This document shows, piece after piece, positions 9,218-16,647 of a stretch of DNA of 64,000 bases (the stretch's first letter is position 1; every line of letters starts with the position of its first letter). The notes beneath the pieces are model-generated. The model saw only the letters and a list, made by a program, of their open reading frames with translations. It was not told the DNA's origin and did not search any database. Both the position numbers and the translations under genes were made by a program. The DNA comes from Clostridia bacterium (GTDB lineage: Bacteria > Bacillota > Clostridia > Oscillospirales > Acutalibacteraceae), in the NCBI GenBank assembly GCA_900768075.1, contig CAAGBN010000033.1, forward strand, positions 9,318 to 73,317, given 5' to 3'.

Positions 9218-10447
9218 CTATTTGAGACGGTAACATCCCGGTGAACTTGCCTCGGCATAGCCGAGAATTTCAAGTTCCGTCAGAGCCACAAGAACGTGTC
9301 TGACCTCCAGCTGAGCTTTTCTTTTGATTTCATCAAGCTCATTTATACCGTCGGACATTATATTATACACTATCTCTGCATTTTTAGAAATACCTGCAGG
9401 AAGATTTTTTATAATATTTTCAGTTTTTTCCTGAATTTTTTCTTCAGTTTTGTTTTCTTCAGCCACTTTTAGCTTTTTCTTATTTGTTTTTTTGGTTTGC
9501 TTCCTGCCCTCGAAGGACTTTTTATCAATATCAGCAAAAGCATTACCTGTCTTTGCACCCTTGAAGGTATCAGCCTCATTTAGAAGACCCTCTGCCACAA
9601 GAATATCTGCACCTGAAAATATAGCTTTTGCACCTTCGGTTATAAGTCGGTTTGACCCAGCAAAGTTTCCGCTTTCGATATCACCGGGTAGCACATAAAG
9701 CTTTCTGCCTTGTTTTTTTGCATGCTTTGCCGTGCTGAAGGTACCGCTGTACTCTGCGGCTTCAATAATAACCACAGCCTTTGACATACCTGAAATGATA
9801 CGGTTTCTTTGAGGAAATGTAGACTGAGATACAGGCGTAAAAGGCGGATATTCACTGATAACAGCGCCCTGCTTTGTAACCTTTTTGCGAAGCTCGGAAT
9901 TTTCGGGAAGATAACCGTAGCCGTGACCACAGCCCATAACAAGAACAGTTTTTCCTCCACTGCTCATTGCTGTTTTATGAGCAATGCTGTCGATACCGAC
10001 AGCGCCACCGCTGACAACGAGAACGTCTCTGCAGCTTAGGTCGGCTACAATATTTTTAGCAGCTTTTTCTCCATAAACACAAGGAGTTCTGCTGCCGATA
10101 ATGCCAAAGGCATCACCCTCGTTAAGACACTTATAGTCACCTCTGACATAAAGCACCACGGGCAAATTATCGACATCAAGAAGATTTTTCGGATAATATT
10201 CACTATCGGGAGTGATTATCTTCAGGCTGTGTTCATCACAGAACTCAGCTATATCAGCAAAATCCTCAGGACTTTTTGCCTTGCAGTTTTTATAGGCTTT
10301 TTTTCTTTCACCGAAAAGCTCTTTCCAAGCACCCTCTCCTGCCTCATAAAAATTGCGTGCAGTACCAAAGGTATCAAGCAGAGACTTCGACTTACCTGCA
10401 TATCCCAACACTGACTGTAACCACAGCCAATAAAGTCTTTCGTCCAT
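9218..10447 (-). CDS. dprA: DprA/Smf, DNA-processing chain A
   Basis: A 409-residue DprA protein, which loads RecA on incoming single-stranded DNA during transformation. It contains the Rossmann-like core with GIIGSRTPCVYGEKAA, VVSGGAVGIDSIAHKTA, GCGHGYGYLPEN and FPQRNRIISGMS. A Lys/Glu-rich low-complexity linker (about residues 300-345) leads to a C-terminal winged-helix domain that ends GYAEASSPGCYRLK. I choose ATG 10447, which has GAGGTG just upstream, over an upstream ATG at 10474 that has no ribosome binding site and would overlap the methyltransferase. It suggests at least a vestigial competence pathway, but no other competence genes are in view. Confidence 0.93.
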   Translation of the reverse strand: MDERLYWLWLQSVLGYAGKSKSLLDTFGTARNFYEAGEGAWKELFGERKKAYKNCKAKSPEDFADIAEFCDEHSLKIITPDSEYYPKNLLDVDNLPVVLYVRGDYKCLNEGDAFGIIGSRTPCVYGEKAAKNIVADLSCRDVLVVSGGAVGIDSIAHKTAMSSGGKTVLVMGCGHGYGYLPENSELRKKVTKQGAVISEYPPFTPVSQSTFPQRNRIISGMSKAVVIIEAAEYSGTFSTAKHAKKQGRKLYVLPGDIESGNFAGSNRLITEGAKAIFSGADILVAEGLLNEADTFKGAKTGNAFADIDKKSFEGRKQTKKTNKKKLKVAEENKTEEKIQEKTENIIKNLPAGISKNAEIVYNIMSDGINELDEIKRKAQLEVRHVLVALTELEILGYAEASSPGCYRLK

Positions 10448-10455
10448 AGCACACC

Positions 10456-11235
10456 TCAGCGCATCATTTCCCACATTGTTATGGCAGCTGCCATAGAAGC
10501 ATTAAGAGATTCTGCTCTGCCGAGCATAGGTATTGTAACCTTTTGACAAAGGTTAAATATTTCGTCGCTTACACCGTTGGCTTCGTTGCCAATAACAGAC
10601 ACTACACCGCCTGACATATCGCAAAGGGTTATTTTCTCGGCAGTGTCATCAGGAGTGGTAGCATAAAGCTTCATACCGTTTTCACCTAAAAAGCCAAGAG
10701 TATCGGCAAGATTCTCGCATCTGAACACAGGCAGACGAAGAAGCGAACCCATAGCAGCACGCTGAGCTTTAGGAGAATAGATATCACATCCACCCTCAGC
10801 AATAACACCGCTGATACCGAGAGCTTCAGCAGTACGGCAGACAGCACCAAGGTTAGCAGGGTCCTGGAGATTTTCCAGCGCAATATATTTACCGCAAAAA
10901 TCAATCTCGGAAATGTCGCTGTCTTCTTTCATTCTGCAAAGGCAGAAGAAGCCCTGAGAGGTCTGAGTAAGAGCGAGCTTGTTTTCAACAAGATCGGAAA
11001 TTATAAATGCAGTTTTTGATCTTTCTGCAATAAAGTCTGCATCCTCTTTGAATCTTTCATAAGCTCTTGCACTGACAAAAAAGCTTTCGATGTCGTAGCC
11101 GGTTACGGCAGCGTCACGGCAAAGACGAAGTCCCTCCAAAAAGAACATACCTGTCTGGCGTCTTGTTTTTGCCGAAGAAGCAATTTTAACCGCTGATTTT
11201 ATTCTTTCGTTACTGACAGAATCTATTGAAATCAT
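10456..11235 (-). CDS. SpoU/TrmH-family RNA 2'-O-methyltransferase
   Basis: A 259-residue SPOUT methyltransferase. The N-terminal substrate-binding domain begins MISIDSVSNERIKSAVKIA. The catalytic trefoil-knot domain has the three motifs ALENLQDPANLGAVCRTAEA, VIGNEANGVS and IPMLGRAESLNASMAAAI. It resembles RlmB/YsgA-type rRNA methyltransferases; the exact nucleotide cannot be told from sequence. ATG 11235 is preceded by GGAAGGG. An ATG at 11256 lacks a ribosome binding site. The gene lies 8 bp before dprA and may start the dprA-topA-trmFO-rnc-smc-ftsY transcription unit. I see no strong promoter in the 164 bp before it. Confidence 0.85.
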   Translation of the reverse strand: MISIDSVSNERIKSAVKIASSAKTRRQTGMFFLEGLRLCRDAAVTGYDIESFFVSARAYERFKEDADFIAERSKTAFIISDLVENKLALTQTSQGFFCLCRMKEDSDISEIDFCGKYIALENLQDPANLGAVCRTAEALGISGVIAEGGCDIYSPKAQRAAMGSLLRLPVFRCENLADTLGFLGENGMKLYATTPDDTAEKITLCDMSGGVVSVIGNEANGVSDEIFNLCQKVTIPMLGRAESLNASMAAAITMWEMMR

Positions 11236-11364
11236 AGTTTTTCCCTTCCGTGACATATCATTAAATTGAACAAACTTTATTAGATTTAATCATAGGTCAC
11301 AAGCTAAATATAACCTTAAAAACAGCAAAATATGTGGTTTATTATACTGCTTTAAAAACACAAA

Positions 11365-11390
11365 TACGCCCGAGAAAAATCTCGGACGTA
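11365..11390 (-). terminator. Intrinsic terminator of infC-rpmI-rplT
   Basis: On the minus strand TACGTCCGAGA-TTTT-TCTCGGGCGTA forms an 11 bp stem with one G-U pair. It is followed by TTTGTGTTTTT and begins 10 bp after the rplT stop codon. Confidence 0.85.
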
Positions 11391-11399
11391 AGTTTTAAA

Positions 11400-11753
11400 T
11401 TAAAGAGCAGCCTTTGCCTTCTCTGTGAGAGCTGTGAATGCTGCGGGGTCTGCGATAGCGATTTCTGAGAGCATCTTTCTGTTGAGATTGATGTCAGCCT
11501 TCTTGAGACCGTTCATGAATGTTGAGTAGTTCATGCCGTTAGCTTTGCAAGCAGCTGAGATTCTTGTGATCCAAAGACGACGGAAATCTCTCTTCTTCTG
11601 CTTTCTGCCGATGTATGCATAGTTACCTGACTTCATAACAGCCTGCTTAGCTGTCTTGAAGAGGCTGTGCTTTGAGCCATAGTAGCCCTTAGCGAGCTTT
11701 AATACTTTATTTCTTCTCTTGCGAGTCATCATTGCGCCTTTAATACGAGCCAT
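11400..11753 (-). CDS. rplT: 50S ribosomal protein L20
   Basis: A 117-residue L20 with the characteristic start [20 protein letters not shown], the [40 protein letters not shown] block and [18 protein letters not shown]. It binds 23S rRNA early in assembly and, in Firmicutes, represses its own operon at the leader RNA. CGGAGG lies nine bases before ATG. It is the last gene of the infC operon, 44 bp after rpmI and just before a terminator. Confidence 0.98.
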   Translation of the reverse strand: MARIKGAMMTRKRRNKVLKLAKGYYGSKHSLFKTAKQAVMKSGNYAYIGRKQKKRDFRRLWITRISAACKANGMNYSTFMNGLKKADINLNRKMLSEIAIADPAAFTALTEKAKAAL

Positions 11754-11797
11754 GATTAAATACCTCCGTTGTTATTAAATTGATTTAGATGGTGATA

Positions 11798-11995
11798 TTA
11801 TTTGTAAGGGATAAGACGCTTGATCTGCTTCTCGTTTGTCTTATCAGCAACAGTTGTCTGACGAAGACCTCTCTTACGCTTTGTGTTCTTCTTAGTAAGG
11901 ATGTGTGACTTGTTTGCATGGTAGCGGATGGGCTTACCGTTCTTTGAAAGCTTAAAACGTTTTTTTGCACCGCTGTGTGTTTTAATTTTAGGCAT
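11798..11995 (-). CDS. rpmI: 50S ribosomal protein L35
   Basis: A 65-residue L35 starting [20 protein letters not shown] and ending in the basic [21 protein letters not shown] segment, the typical length and composition. AGGAGG lies eight bases before ATG. It is the middle gene of infC-rpmI-rplT, 15 bp after infC. Confidence 0.98.
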   Translation of the reverse strand: MPKIKTHSGAKKRFKLSKNGKPIRYHANKSHILTKKNTKRKRGLRQTTVADKTNEKQIKRLIPYK

Positions 11996-12010
11996 TGTAA
12001 ATTCCTCCTA

Positions 12011-12535
12011 TTACTTTTTAGGCTTTGGAGCCAAGAACATCATCATTGATTTACCTTCGAGTTTTGCAGCTTTTTCGATTACACAGAACTCACCGCAAGC
12101 TTCGGCGAAGTCTTTCATTGTTACAAGACCGTTTTCTGTATGAGCCATTTCACGGCCTCTGAATCTGATTGAAACCTTAACCTTGTTACCGCTTGTAAGG
12201 AAACGTTTAGCGTGGTTTACTTTTGTTTCAAAGTCGTGAGTGTCGATACCGAGTGAAAGACGGATTTCTTTGATTTCAACAACATGCTGATTTTTCTTTG
12301 CTTCTTTTTCGCGTTTTGTCTGTTCAAAACGATACTTGCCGTAGTCCATAATCTTGCATACGGGAGGAACGGCATGAGGAGCGATTTTAACCAAATCAAG
12401 ATCTTTTTCTTCGGCAATCTTTAAAGCTTCATCCGCTGACATAATTCCAAGTACTTCACCATCACCCAGGATTACTCGGAGTTCCTTATCGCGGATTTCC
12501 TCATTGATTTGCATTTCTTTGATAGCGATGTTCAT
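12011..12535 (-). CDS. infC: Translation initiation factor IF-3
   Basis: A 174-residue IF-3 that keeps 30S subunits free and proofreads start codons. The N-terminal domain begins MNIAIKEMQINEEIRDKELR. The central linker has DYGKYRFEQTKREKEAKK, and the C-terminal domain has EIRLSLGIDTHDFETKVNHAKRF and VSIRFRGREMAHT. GGAGGTGT stands directly before ATG 12535. The frame is open upstream to 12607, but that part lies inside the leader attenuator and has no ribosome binding site. It is the first gene of the infC-rpmI-rplT operon, with a canonical promoter at 12692-12720 and a leader hairpin at 12579-12602. Confidence 0.97.
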   Translation of the reverse strand: MNIAIKEMQINEEIRDKELRVILGDGEVLGIMSADEALKIAEEKDLDLVKIAPHAVPPVCKIMDYGKYRFEQTKREKEAKKNQHVVEIKEIRLSLGIDTHDFETKVNHAKRFLTSGNKVKVSIRFRGREMAHTENGLVTMKDFAEACGEFCVIEKAAKLEGKSMMMFLAPKPKK

Positions 12536-12686
12536 ACACCTCCAAAATATTGCGTGGCTTTTCGCCATAAAAATCAAAGCGTGAACGCAGTAACGTTCAC
12601 GCACCAATACACTAAAAGTTAGTCTATTGACCTTACCGAAACCTTATTCGTAAGGTGAGAACGCATAGCTGCTCTGCTTTGTTGTG
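12536..12686 (-). promoter_or_regulatory. infC operon leader with attenuator hairpin (L20-leader-like)
   Basis: The transcript from the promoter at 12692-12720 has about 150 nt before infC. It contains the repeated pairing segments CACCTTACGAATAAGG and GGTAAGG. Next comes the perfect 9 bp hairpin GCGTGAACG-TTACTG-CGTTCACGC (12579-12602), followed by TTTGATTTTT, a terminator shape. In Bacillus the same operon is controlled by L20 binding a leader that switches to a terminator. The architecture here fits, but the L20-binding pseudoknot was not modelled. Confidence 0.65.
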
Positions 12687-12691
12687 CAGAT

Positions 12692-12720
12692 ATATTATCA
12701 TAAACAGGTCAGTTTGTCAA
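12692..12720 (-). promoter_or_regulatory. Promoter of infC-rpmI-rplT
   Basis: Minus strand: -35 TTGACA (12720-12715), 17 bp spacer, -10 TAATAT (12697-12692). This is a near-consensus housekeeping sigma promoter. Confidence 0.9.
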
Positions 12721-12776
12721 TAGTTTTTTCATAAAAAATCTGTGTTTTTTCAAAGAGCTTCTGCAAGCAGGTAGAT

Positions 12777-12858
12777 GCGGCTCCATAAAATCGCCGAGGG
12801 CGATTTTTGGCGACGTCGTCGCCGCGCCGAAGCCTTGGGGCTTCGGCAATGGAGCCGC
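12777..12858. repeat. Cloverleaf-shaped palindromic repeat, copy 1
   Basis: Outer stem GCGGCTCCAT (12777-12786) pairs with ATGGAGCCGC (12849-12858). It encloses three hairpins: AAAATCGCC/GGCGATTTT (12787-12807), GGCGAC/GTCGCC (12809-12823) and GCCGAAGCC/GGCTTCGGC (12826-12847). A second copy at 30325-30403 keeps every stem with compensatory changes. The similarity extends into the left flank (TCTGCAAGCAGGT against TGTGCAAAAGGT). It is GC-rich, unlike its surroundings. It lies between the infC promoter and the small plus-strand gene at 12989. Confidence 0.85.
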
Positions 12859-12912
12859 CGTCCTCCCCTCTACATCTCAACTTAATATTTTCGACTTTTT
12901 TACTCATTTGTC

Positions 12913-12942
12913 TTGCAAAGCACTATCTATTTTTGCTATAAT
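12913..12942 (+). promoter_or_regulatory. Promoter of the 30-codon gene
   Basis: -35 TTGCAA (12913-12918), 18 bp spacer, perfect -10 TATAAT (12937-12942), placing the start site about 40 bases before the ATG at 12989. Confidence 0.75.
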
Positions 12943-12988
12943 GTATCCACAAAAAGCAATACAAGAAAAAACAAAGGAGGAACTTGAT

Positions 12989-13081
12989 ATGTTCACAATA
13001 CTTTTCACAGGCGTTTCAACAATCATCAACCTTGCTCTTCTCAAAGGTTTCGCAAAGGCTATTCTCCACATTCTCTTCTGA
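12989..13081 (+). CDS. Small hydrophobic peptide of 30 residues
   Basis: ATG 12989 follows AAAGGAGG (12973-12980) at an ideal 8-base distance. The product begins MFTILFTGVSTIINLALLKG and ends FAKAILHILF. It is hydrophobic and largely helical, with only two lysines and one histidine, and carries no cleavable signal. It has its own -10/-35 upstream and an intrinsic terminator 32 bp after the stop, forming a complete one-gene unit on the plus strand between two minus-strand operons. I do not recognise a family. A membrane-active peptide (for example a type I toxin-like or signalling peptide) is possible but not shown. The complete expression signals are the main evidence that it is real. Confidence 0.7.
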   Translation: MFTILFTGVSTIINLALLKGFAKAILHILF

Positions 13082-13113
13082 TAACCAAAGACAAAGTACA
13101 CAAAACATCAAAC

Positions 13114-13147
13114 AACGCAGAGAACTTATCTCTGCGTTATCTTTTTA
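13114..13147 (+). terminator. Terminator of the 30-codon gene, shared with lysA end
   Basis: Stem AACGCAGAGA (13114-13123) pairs with TCTCTGCGTT (13129-13138), perfect 10 bp, followed by ATCTTTTTAT on the plus strand. The T-run touches the lysA stop codon. It lies between convergent genes and may act in both directions. Confidence 0.85.
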
Positions 13148-14443
13148 TATATCGTTTCTGATAAGATCTTCAAAGGTTTCTCTCTTGACAGCAACATAAT
13201 CGTTGCCGCTACTGAGCATTACAACTGCAGGTCTGGGAATACGGTTATAATTTGAAGCCATTGAATAGTTATAGGCGCCTGTTGTGCATACGGCAATAAT
13301 ATCACCACGTACAGGCTTCGGCATCATTACATCAGGCTGGATGATATCTCCGCTTTCACAGCACCTGCCTGCTACATCAGCCTTGAAGTTACACTCCTCA
13401 CCCATTTTGTTTGCAAGAAGCACAGTATACTTTGAGCCATAAAGTGCATAACGGGGATTATCTGTCATACCGCCATCGATTGAAACATAGTTCTTGTAGC
13501 CTGTGATTTCCTTTATAGTACCGACACTGTAAAGAGTCATCCCTGCATCAGCTACAATGCTTCTGCCGGGCTCCATAAGCACACGAGGCACAGGAATACC
13601 AAGTTTTTCAGCTATATCCTTTATATGATTAGCAAGGGTCTTTATATTTGAATCTATGTCCAGATACGGGTCAGTATCAACATATCTTACGCCGAAGCCA
13701 CCACCCATATTGAGTATCTCTGCTTTAACATCATACTTATGATACATATCAGCAAAGAACTTGAGCATAATCGTAGCTGCATCAAGATAGACATTACCCT
13801 CTTCATTGAACACCTGAGAACCTACATGACAGTGATAGCCTACGATTGCGATATTCTCAAAGTCTTTAGCTTCCTTTACAAAAGCCTCAGCCTGATTTGT
13901 TTCAATAGCAATACCGAATTTTGAGTCAACCTTACCTGTTGCAACTGCAGCATAAGTATGAGGATCAATACCGGGAGTAAGTCTGAGGATAACCTTCTGA
14001 ACGATACCTCTCTTACCTGCAAGCTCATTGATAGCTCTGAGCTCACACATATTGTCTACCATAAAATAACCGACACCATTGTCCATAGCAAAGCTGATAT
14101 CAAAGTCAGTCTTATTATTACCGTGGAAGAAGGATTTTTCCATAGGGAAGCCTGCCTTAACGGCAGTTGCAATCTCACCCGAGGAAACAAGGTCGATACC
14201 CATATCTTCCTCTTTCATAATTTCGTACATTCTTTTAAAGCAGGCAGCCTTACTTGCATATACAGGCATACTGTCCTGTCCGAAGTATTCAGCCATAGCT
14301 TTTTTATAAACACGGCAATTATTTCTGATTCTGTCCTCATCCATAAGATACAGCGGGGTGCCGTATTTTTCTGCAAGCTCAGTTACATCTCTCTGAGCAA
14401 AGGTCAGATGATTACCCTGAACATTAATATTTTCACAAACCAT
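13145..14443 (-). CDS. lysA: Diaminopimelate decarboxylase
   Basis: A 432-residue PLP enzyme of the fold III (alanine racemase-like) decarboxylases that converts meso-diaminopimelate to L-lysine. Lys65 in YASKA is the PLP lysine. HCHVGSQ, the glycine motif MGGGFGVRY, EPGRSIV and CESGD (active-site Cys at the dimer interface) are all present. It sits 26 bp after ddh and shares its promoter. Together the two genes give the last two steps of the dehydrogenase branch of lysine synthesis. A weak GGAAAGA precedes the ATG. Confidence 0.95.
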   Translation of the reverse strand: MVCENINVQGNHLTFAQRDVTELAEKYGTPLYLMDEDRIRNNCRVYKKAMAEYFGQDSMPVYASKAACFKRMYEIMKEEDMGIDLVSSGEIATAVKAGFPMEKSFFHGNNKTDFDISFAMDNGVGYFMVDNMCELRAINELAGKRGIVQKVILRLTPGIDPHTYAAVATGKVDSKFGIAIETNQAEAFVKEAKDFENIAIVGYHCHVGSQVFNEEGNVYLDAATIMLKFFADMYHKYDVKAEILNMGGGFGVRYVDTDPYLDIDSNIKTLANHIKDIAEKLGIPVPRVLMEPGRSIVADAGMTLYSVGTIKEITGYKNYVSIDGGMTDNPRYALYGSKYTVLLANKMGEECNFKADVAGRCCESGDIIQPDVMMPKPVRGDIIAVCTTGAYNYSMASNYNRIPRPAVVMLSSGNDYVAVKRETFEDLIRNDI

Positions 14444-14469
14444 AATATCATTCTTTCCGTTAAATTTTA

Positions 14470-15450
14470 TCAGAGCATATGAGCAAGAAGCTCATCTCTT
14501 GTCTGAAGTGAAAGGTCGGCAGGAGCAATATCAAATACACTCTTACAGCCGAAGTCACCTCTCTGCGCAAGGCGATATACTGCCCTTGCATAAGCTGCCA
14601 GCACACTGCCGGTAAACTCAGGGTTTGAATCAAGAGTAAGCTTGTATTCTATTACCTGGTTATGACAATCGTCTTTACCTGTTTTTCCTGTACGGATAAC
14701 ACTGCCTCCGTGAGGAAGTGCACTGTGTTTTTCTTTCATTTCCTCCATTGAAATGAAGGTAACTGTTGTATCATAAGGAGCGAAGTATGCAGGCATATTC
14801 ACAATTTCATCTCTGATTCTGTCTTTGTCGGCACCTTCTTCAACTACAACATAGCATTCTCTCTTATGCTTTTCTCTTGCTGTGAGCTCGGGAGTTTCAC
14901 CGTTTCTGATTCTCTGCATAGCCTCTTCAACAGGCACTGTATACTGTCTCGCATCAATAACACCCTCTATACGGCGGATAGCGTCGCTGTGACCCTGAGA
15001 TACACCCTTACCCCAGAAAGTATAGTCATTACCATCAGGAAGTACACAGGAAGCATAAAGTCTGTTCAATGAGAACATACCGGGGTCCCAACCACAGGAA
15101 ATAAGTGCAGTTTTGCCTGATGCCTTTGCTTTTGCGTCAACATTTTCAAAATGCTGAGGAATTGATGAGTGATTATCATAAGAATCAATAACATTGAAAT
15201 GTTCAGCAAGTGCAGGAGTCATTTCAGGCAGGTCTGTAGCACTGCCACCGCAGATAATCATAACATCAATCTTGTCTTTCCAAGCCATAATGTCATTTGT
15301 TGATACTACGGGTACATTTTCTGTTTCAATCTTAAGGCTGTCAGGGTTTCTTCTTGTAAAGACCGCAACCAGCTTCATATCAGGATTTCTTTTTACGGAA
15401 TCTTCTACTCCTCTGCCGAGGTTACCGTAACCGTAAATACCTATATTCAT
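14470..15450 (-). CDS. ddh: meso-Diaminopimelate D-dehydrogenase
   Basis: A 326-residue NADPH enzyme that makes meso-DAP directly from tetrahydrodipicolinate. It begins MNIGIYGYGNLGRGVE (Rossmann glycine motif). It has the substrate-binding SCGWDPGMFSLNR and GKGVSQGHSDAIRRIEGV, the Ddh hallmark. ATG 15450 lies eight bases after AAGGAG; the in-frame GTG six bases upstream is too close to that site. It is first in the ddh-lysA operon with a promoter at 15498-15526. The single-step route suggests meso-DAP cell wall and no need for the succinylase/acetylase branch. Confidence 0.94.
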   Translation of the reverse strand: MNIGIYGYGNLGRGVEDSVKRNPDMKLVAVFTRRNPDSLKIETENVPVVSTNDIMAWKDKIDVMIICGGSATDLPEMTPALAEHFNVIDSYDNHSSIPQHFENVDAKAKASGKTALISCGWDPGMFSLNRLYASCVLPDGNDYTFWGKGVSQGHSDAIRRIEGVIDARQYTVPVEEAMQRIRNGETPELTAREKHKRECYVVVEEGADKDRIRDEIVNMPAYFAPYDTTVTFISMEEMKEKHSALPHGGSVIRTGKTGKDDCHNQVIEYKLTLDSNPEFTGSVLAAYARAVYRLAQRGDFGCKSVFDIAPADLSLQTRDELLAHML

Positions 15451-15497
15451 ATACACAACTCCTTGTTTTTAGGGTTTTATTTCAAAAATAATAATTG

Positions 15498-15526
15498 ATT
15501 ATAACATTTCTTTTTTTTCAATGCAA
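15498..15526 (-). promoter_or_regulatory. Promoter of ddh-lysA
   Basis: Minus strand: -35 TTGCAT (15526-15521), 17 bp spacer, -10 TATAAT (15503-15498). Confidence 0.8.
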
Positions 15527-15554
15527 CCGATACAGTAAAAAAACTCAAAAAAAA

Positions 15555-15584
15555 TTCAGCCTCCGCAATAATACGGAAGCTGAA
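15555..15584 (-). terminator. Terminator of the secreted-protein gene at 15590
   Basis: Minus strand TTCAGCTTCCG, loop, CGGAGGCTGAA, then TTTTTTTTGAG. The stem is 11 bp with one G-U pair and starts 5 bp after the stop codon. Confidence 0.9.
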
Positions 15585-15589
15585 AACAA

Positions 15590-16522
15590 TTACCAGGTAA
15601 TATCATATATAAACATTTCATTGAGGAGTCTCGCTGAGCCGTCAATACTCTTGCTGAAAAGATCAACATTTACAACGATATCAATTACAATGTAGTGTGT
15701 GATTGAAAGGACCTCATCCGTTTCAGGGTTATAGACACAGCTGAAAACGTGATCACGGTAGTAAAGGTCAAGGGTATTCATTGACACACCGGGAATCTTG
15801 GCAGTAATACTGTCAATCTCAGCCTTGATGTCATTGAACGCCATAGGCTGCATAACTGCACCGTGAGCTGACACGGGCACAAGAGTATCTGCAGGTGTAG
15901 GCTCAGGATTTATCTCCTCTTTAAGAGAGAATGATATTTCATATGTACCGTCGCCTTTGTCTTCACACTTAGCCCAGGAAACTGCATCATAATCAGTCAG
16001 AGCACAGCCTTTTTCTGAGCCGTGAATAGGCATATCCATTATTATTTCTTCAGCACCTGCTTCTCTTATAAAAACCTCAGCTTCATCCTCAGTAACCATA
16101 TAGCCTGAAGCAAGGTCAAGGGCTTTGTTGATTGTGTCACCAAAATTATGATATTCTTCGGGAAGCGCCTGGAATTCCTTTTTCTTATAAGCAGGCTTCT
16201 GCTGCTTGAACTTGTCTACAAGAAGTGTATACTGATCAATTATCTCTTTTGTACTCTCAGGCTTGTTGCTTTCCTTTTTGGCAGGTTCTGTCACAGTATC
16301 AGCTTCATCGGACACACCTTCTGTAACAGACTGTGTAGTCTGTGGCTGAGTGGTTGTTTCAGGAATATTTGTTGTCGGTGTTACAGTGACATTAACCTGC
16401 TGAGTTGTATCCTCCTGAGGCTGATTTTTTTCTGCCTGAATATTTTTTATGCTGATACACTGAGCAACAACGATACCTGCAAGAACGATTATTATCAATG
16501 CTGAAAGAAATTTCTGTTTCAT
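15590..16522 (-). CDS. Secreted or membrane-anchored protein of unknown function
   Basis: A 310-residue protein. An N-terminal hydrophobic helix (about residues 4-22, FLSALIIIVLAGIVVAQ) acts as signal or anchor. A disordered Thr/Gln/Pro/Glu-rich linker follows (residues 30-90). The mixed alpha/beta C-terminal domain of about 200 residues contains ITHYIVIDIVVNVDL and ends FIYDITW. No catalytic motif is recognised. AAAGGAG precedes ATG. It has its own promoter (16568-16596) and terminator, so it is monocistronic. The shape suggests an extracytoplasmic domain held off the membrane by a flexible linker. I do not know the family. Confidence 0.8.
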   Translation of the reverse strand: MKQKFLSALIIIVLAGIVVAQCISIKNIQAEKNQPQEDTTQQVNVTVTPTTNIPETTTQPQTTQSVTEGVSDEADTVTEPAKKESNKPESTKEIIDQYTLLVDKFKQQKPAYKKKEFQALPEEYHNFGDTINKALDLASGYMVTEDEAEVFIREAGAEEIIMDMPIHGSEKGCALTDYDAVSWAKCEDKGDGTYEISFSLKEEINPEPTPADTLVPVSAHGAVMQPMAFNDIKAEIDSITAKIPGVSMNTLDLYYRDHVFSCVYNPETDEVLSITHYIVIDIVVNVDLFSKSIDGSARLLNEMFIYDITW

Positions 16523-16567
16523 TTTTTAATCTCCTTTACCAAAACGGTCCTCTGTAATATCTGCTAT

Positions 16568-16596
16568 ATTTTATCAAATTTTGTCGGTTATGTCAA
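16568..16596 (-). promoter_or_regulatory. Promoter of the secreted-protein gene at 15590
   Basis: Minus strand: -35 TTGACA (16596-16591), 17 bp spacer, -10 TAAAAT (16573-16568). Confidence 0.85.
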
Positions 16597-16613
16597 TCTT
16601 ACAAATTGAAACA

Positions 16614-16638
16614 CCCCTCAGAAGCTTATTCCGAGGGG
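16614..16638 (-). terminator. Terminator of the GH13 gene
   Basis: CCCCTC (16614-16619) pairs with GAGGGG (16633-16638), with an inner GAA/TTC extension. On the minus strand TGTTTC follows; the U-run is short, so termination may be moderate. Confidence 0.6.
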
Positions 16639-16647
16639 ATAGAAAAA

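Noticed and set aside
12698..12907. Open frame of 69 codons through the cloverleaf repeat
   Set aside because: It runs through the infC promoter and the palindromic repeat, has no ribosome binding site, and its sequence is just the repeat translated.
13958..14482. 174-codon open frame on the plus strand opposite lysA
   Set aside because: Antisense shadow of a clear lysA gene; Cys/Ser/His-rich composition and no ribosome binding site.
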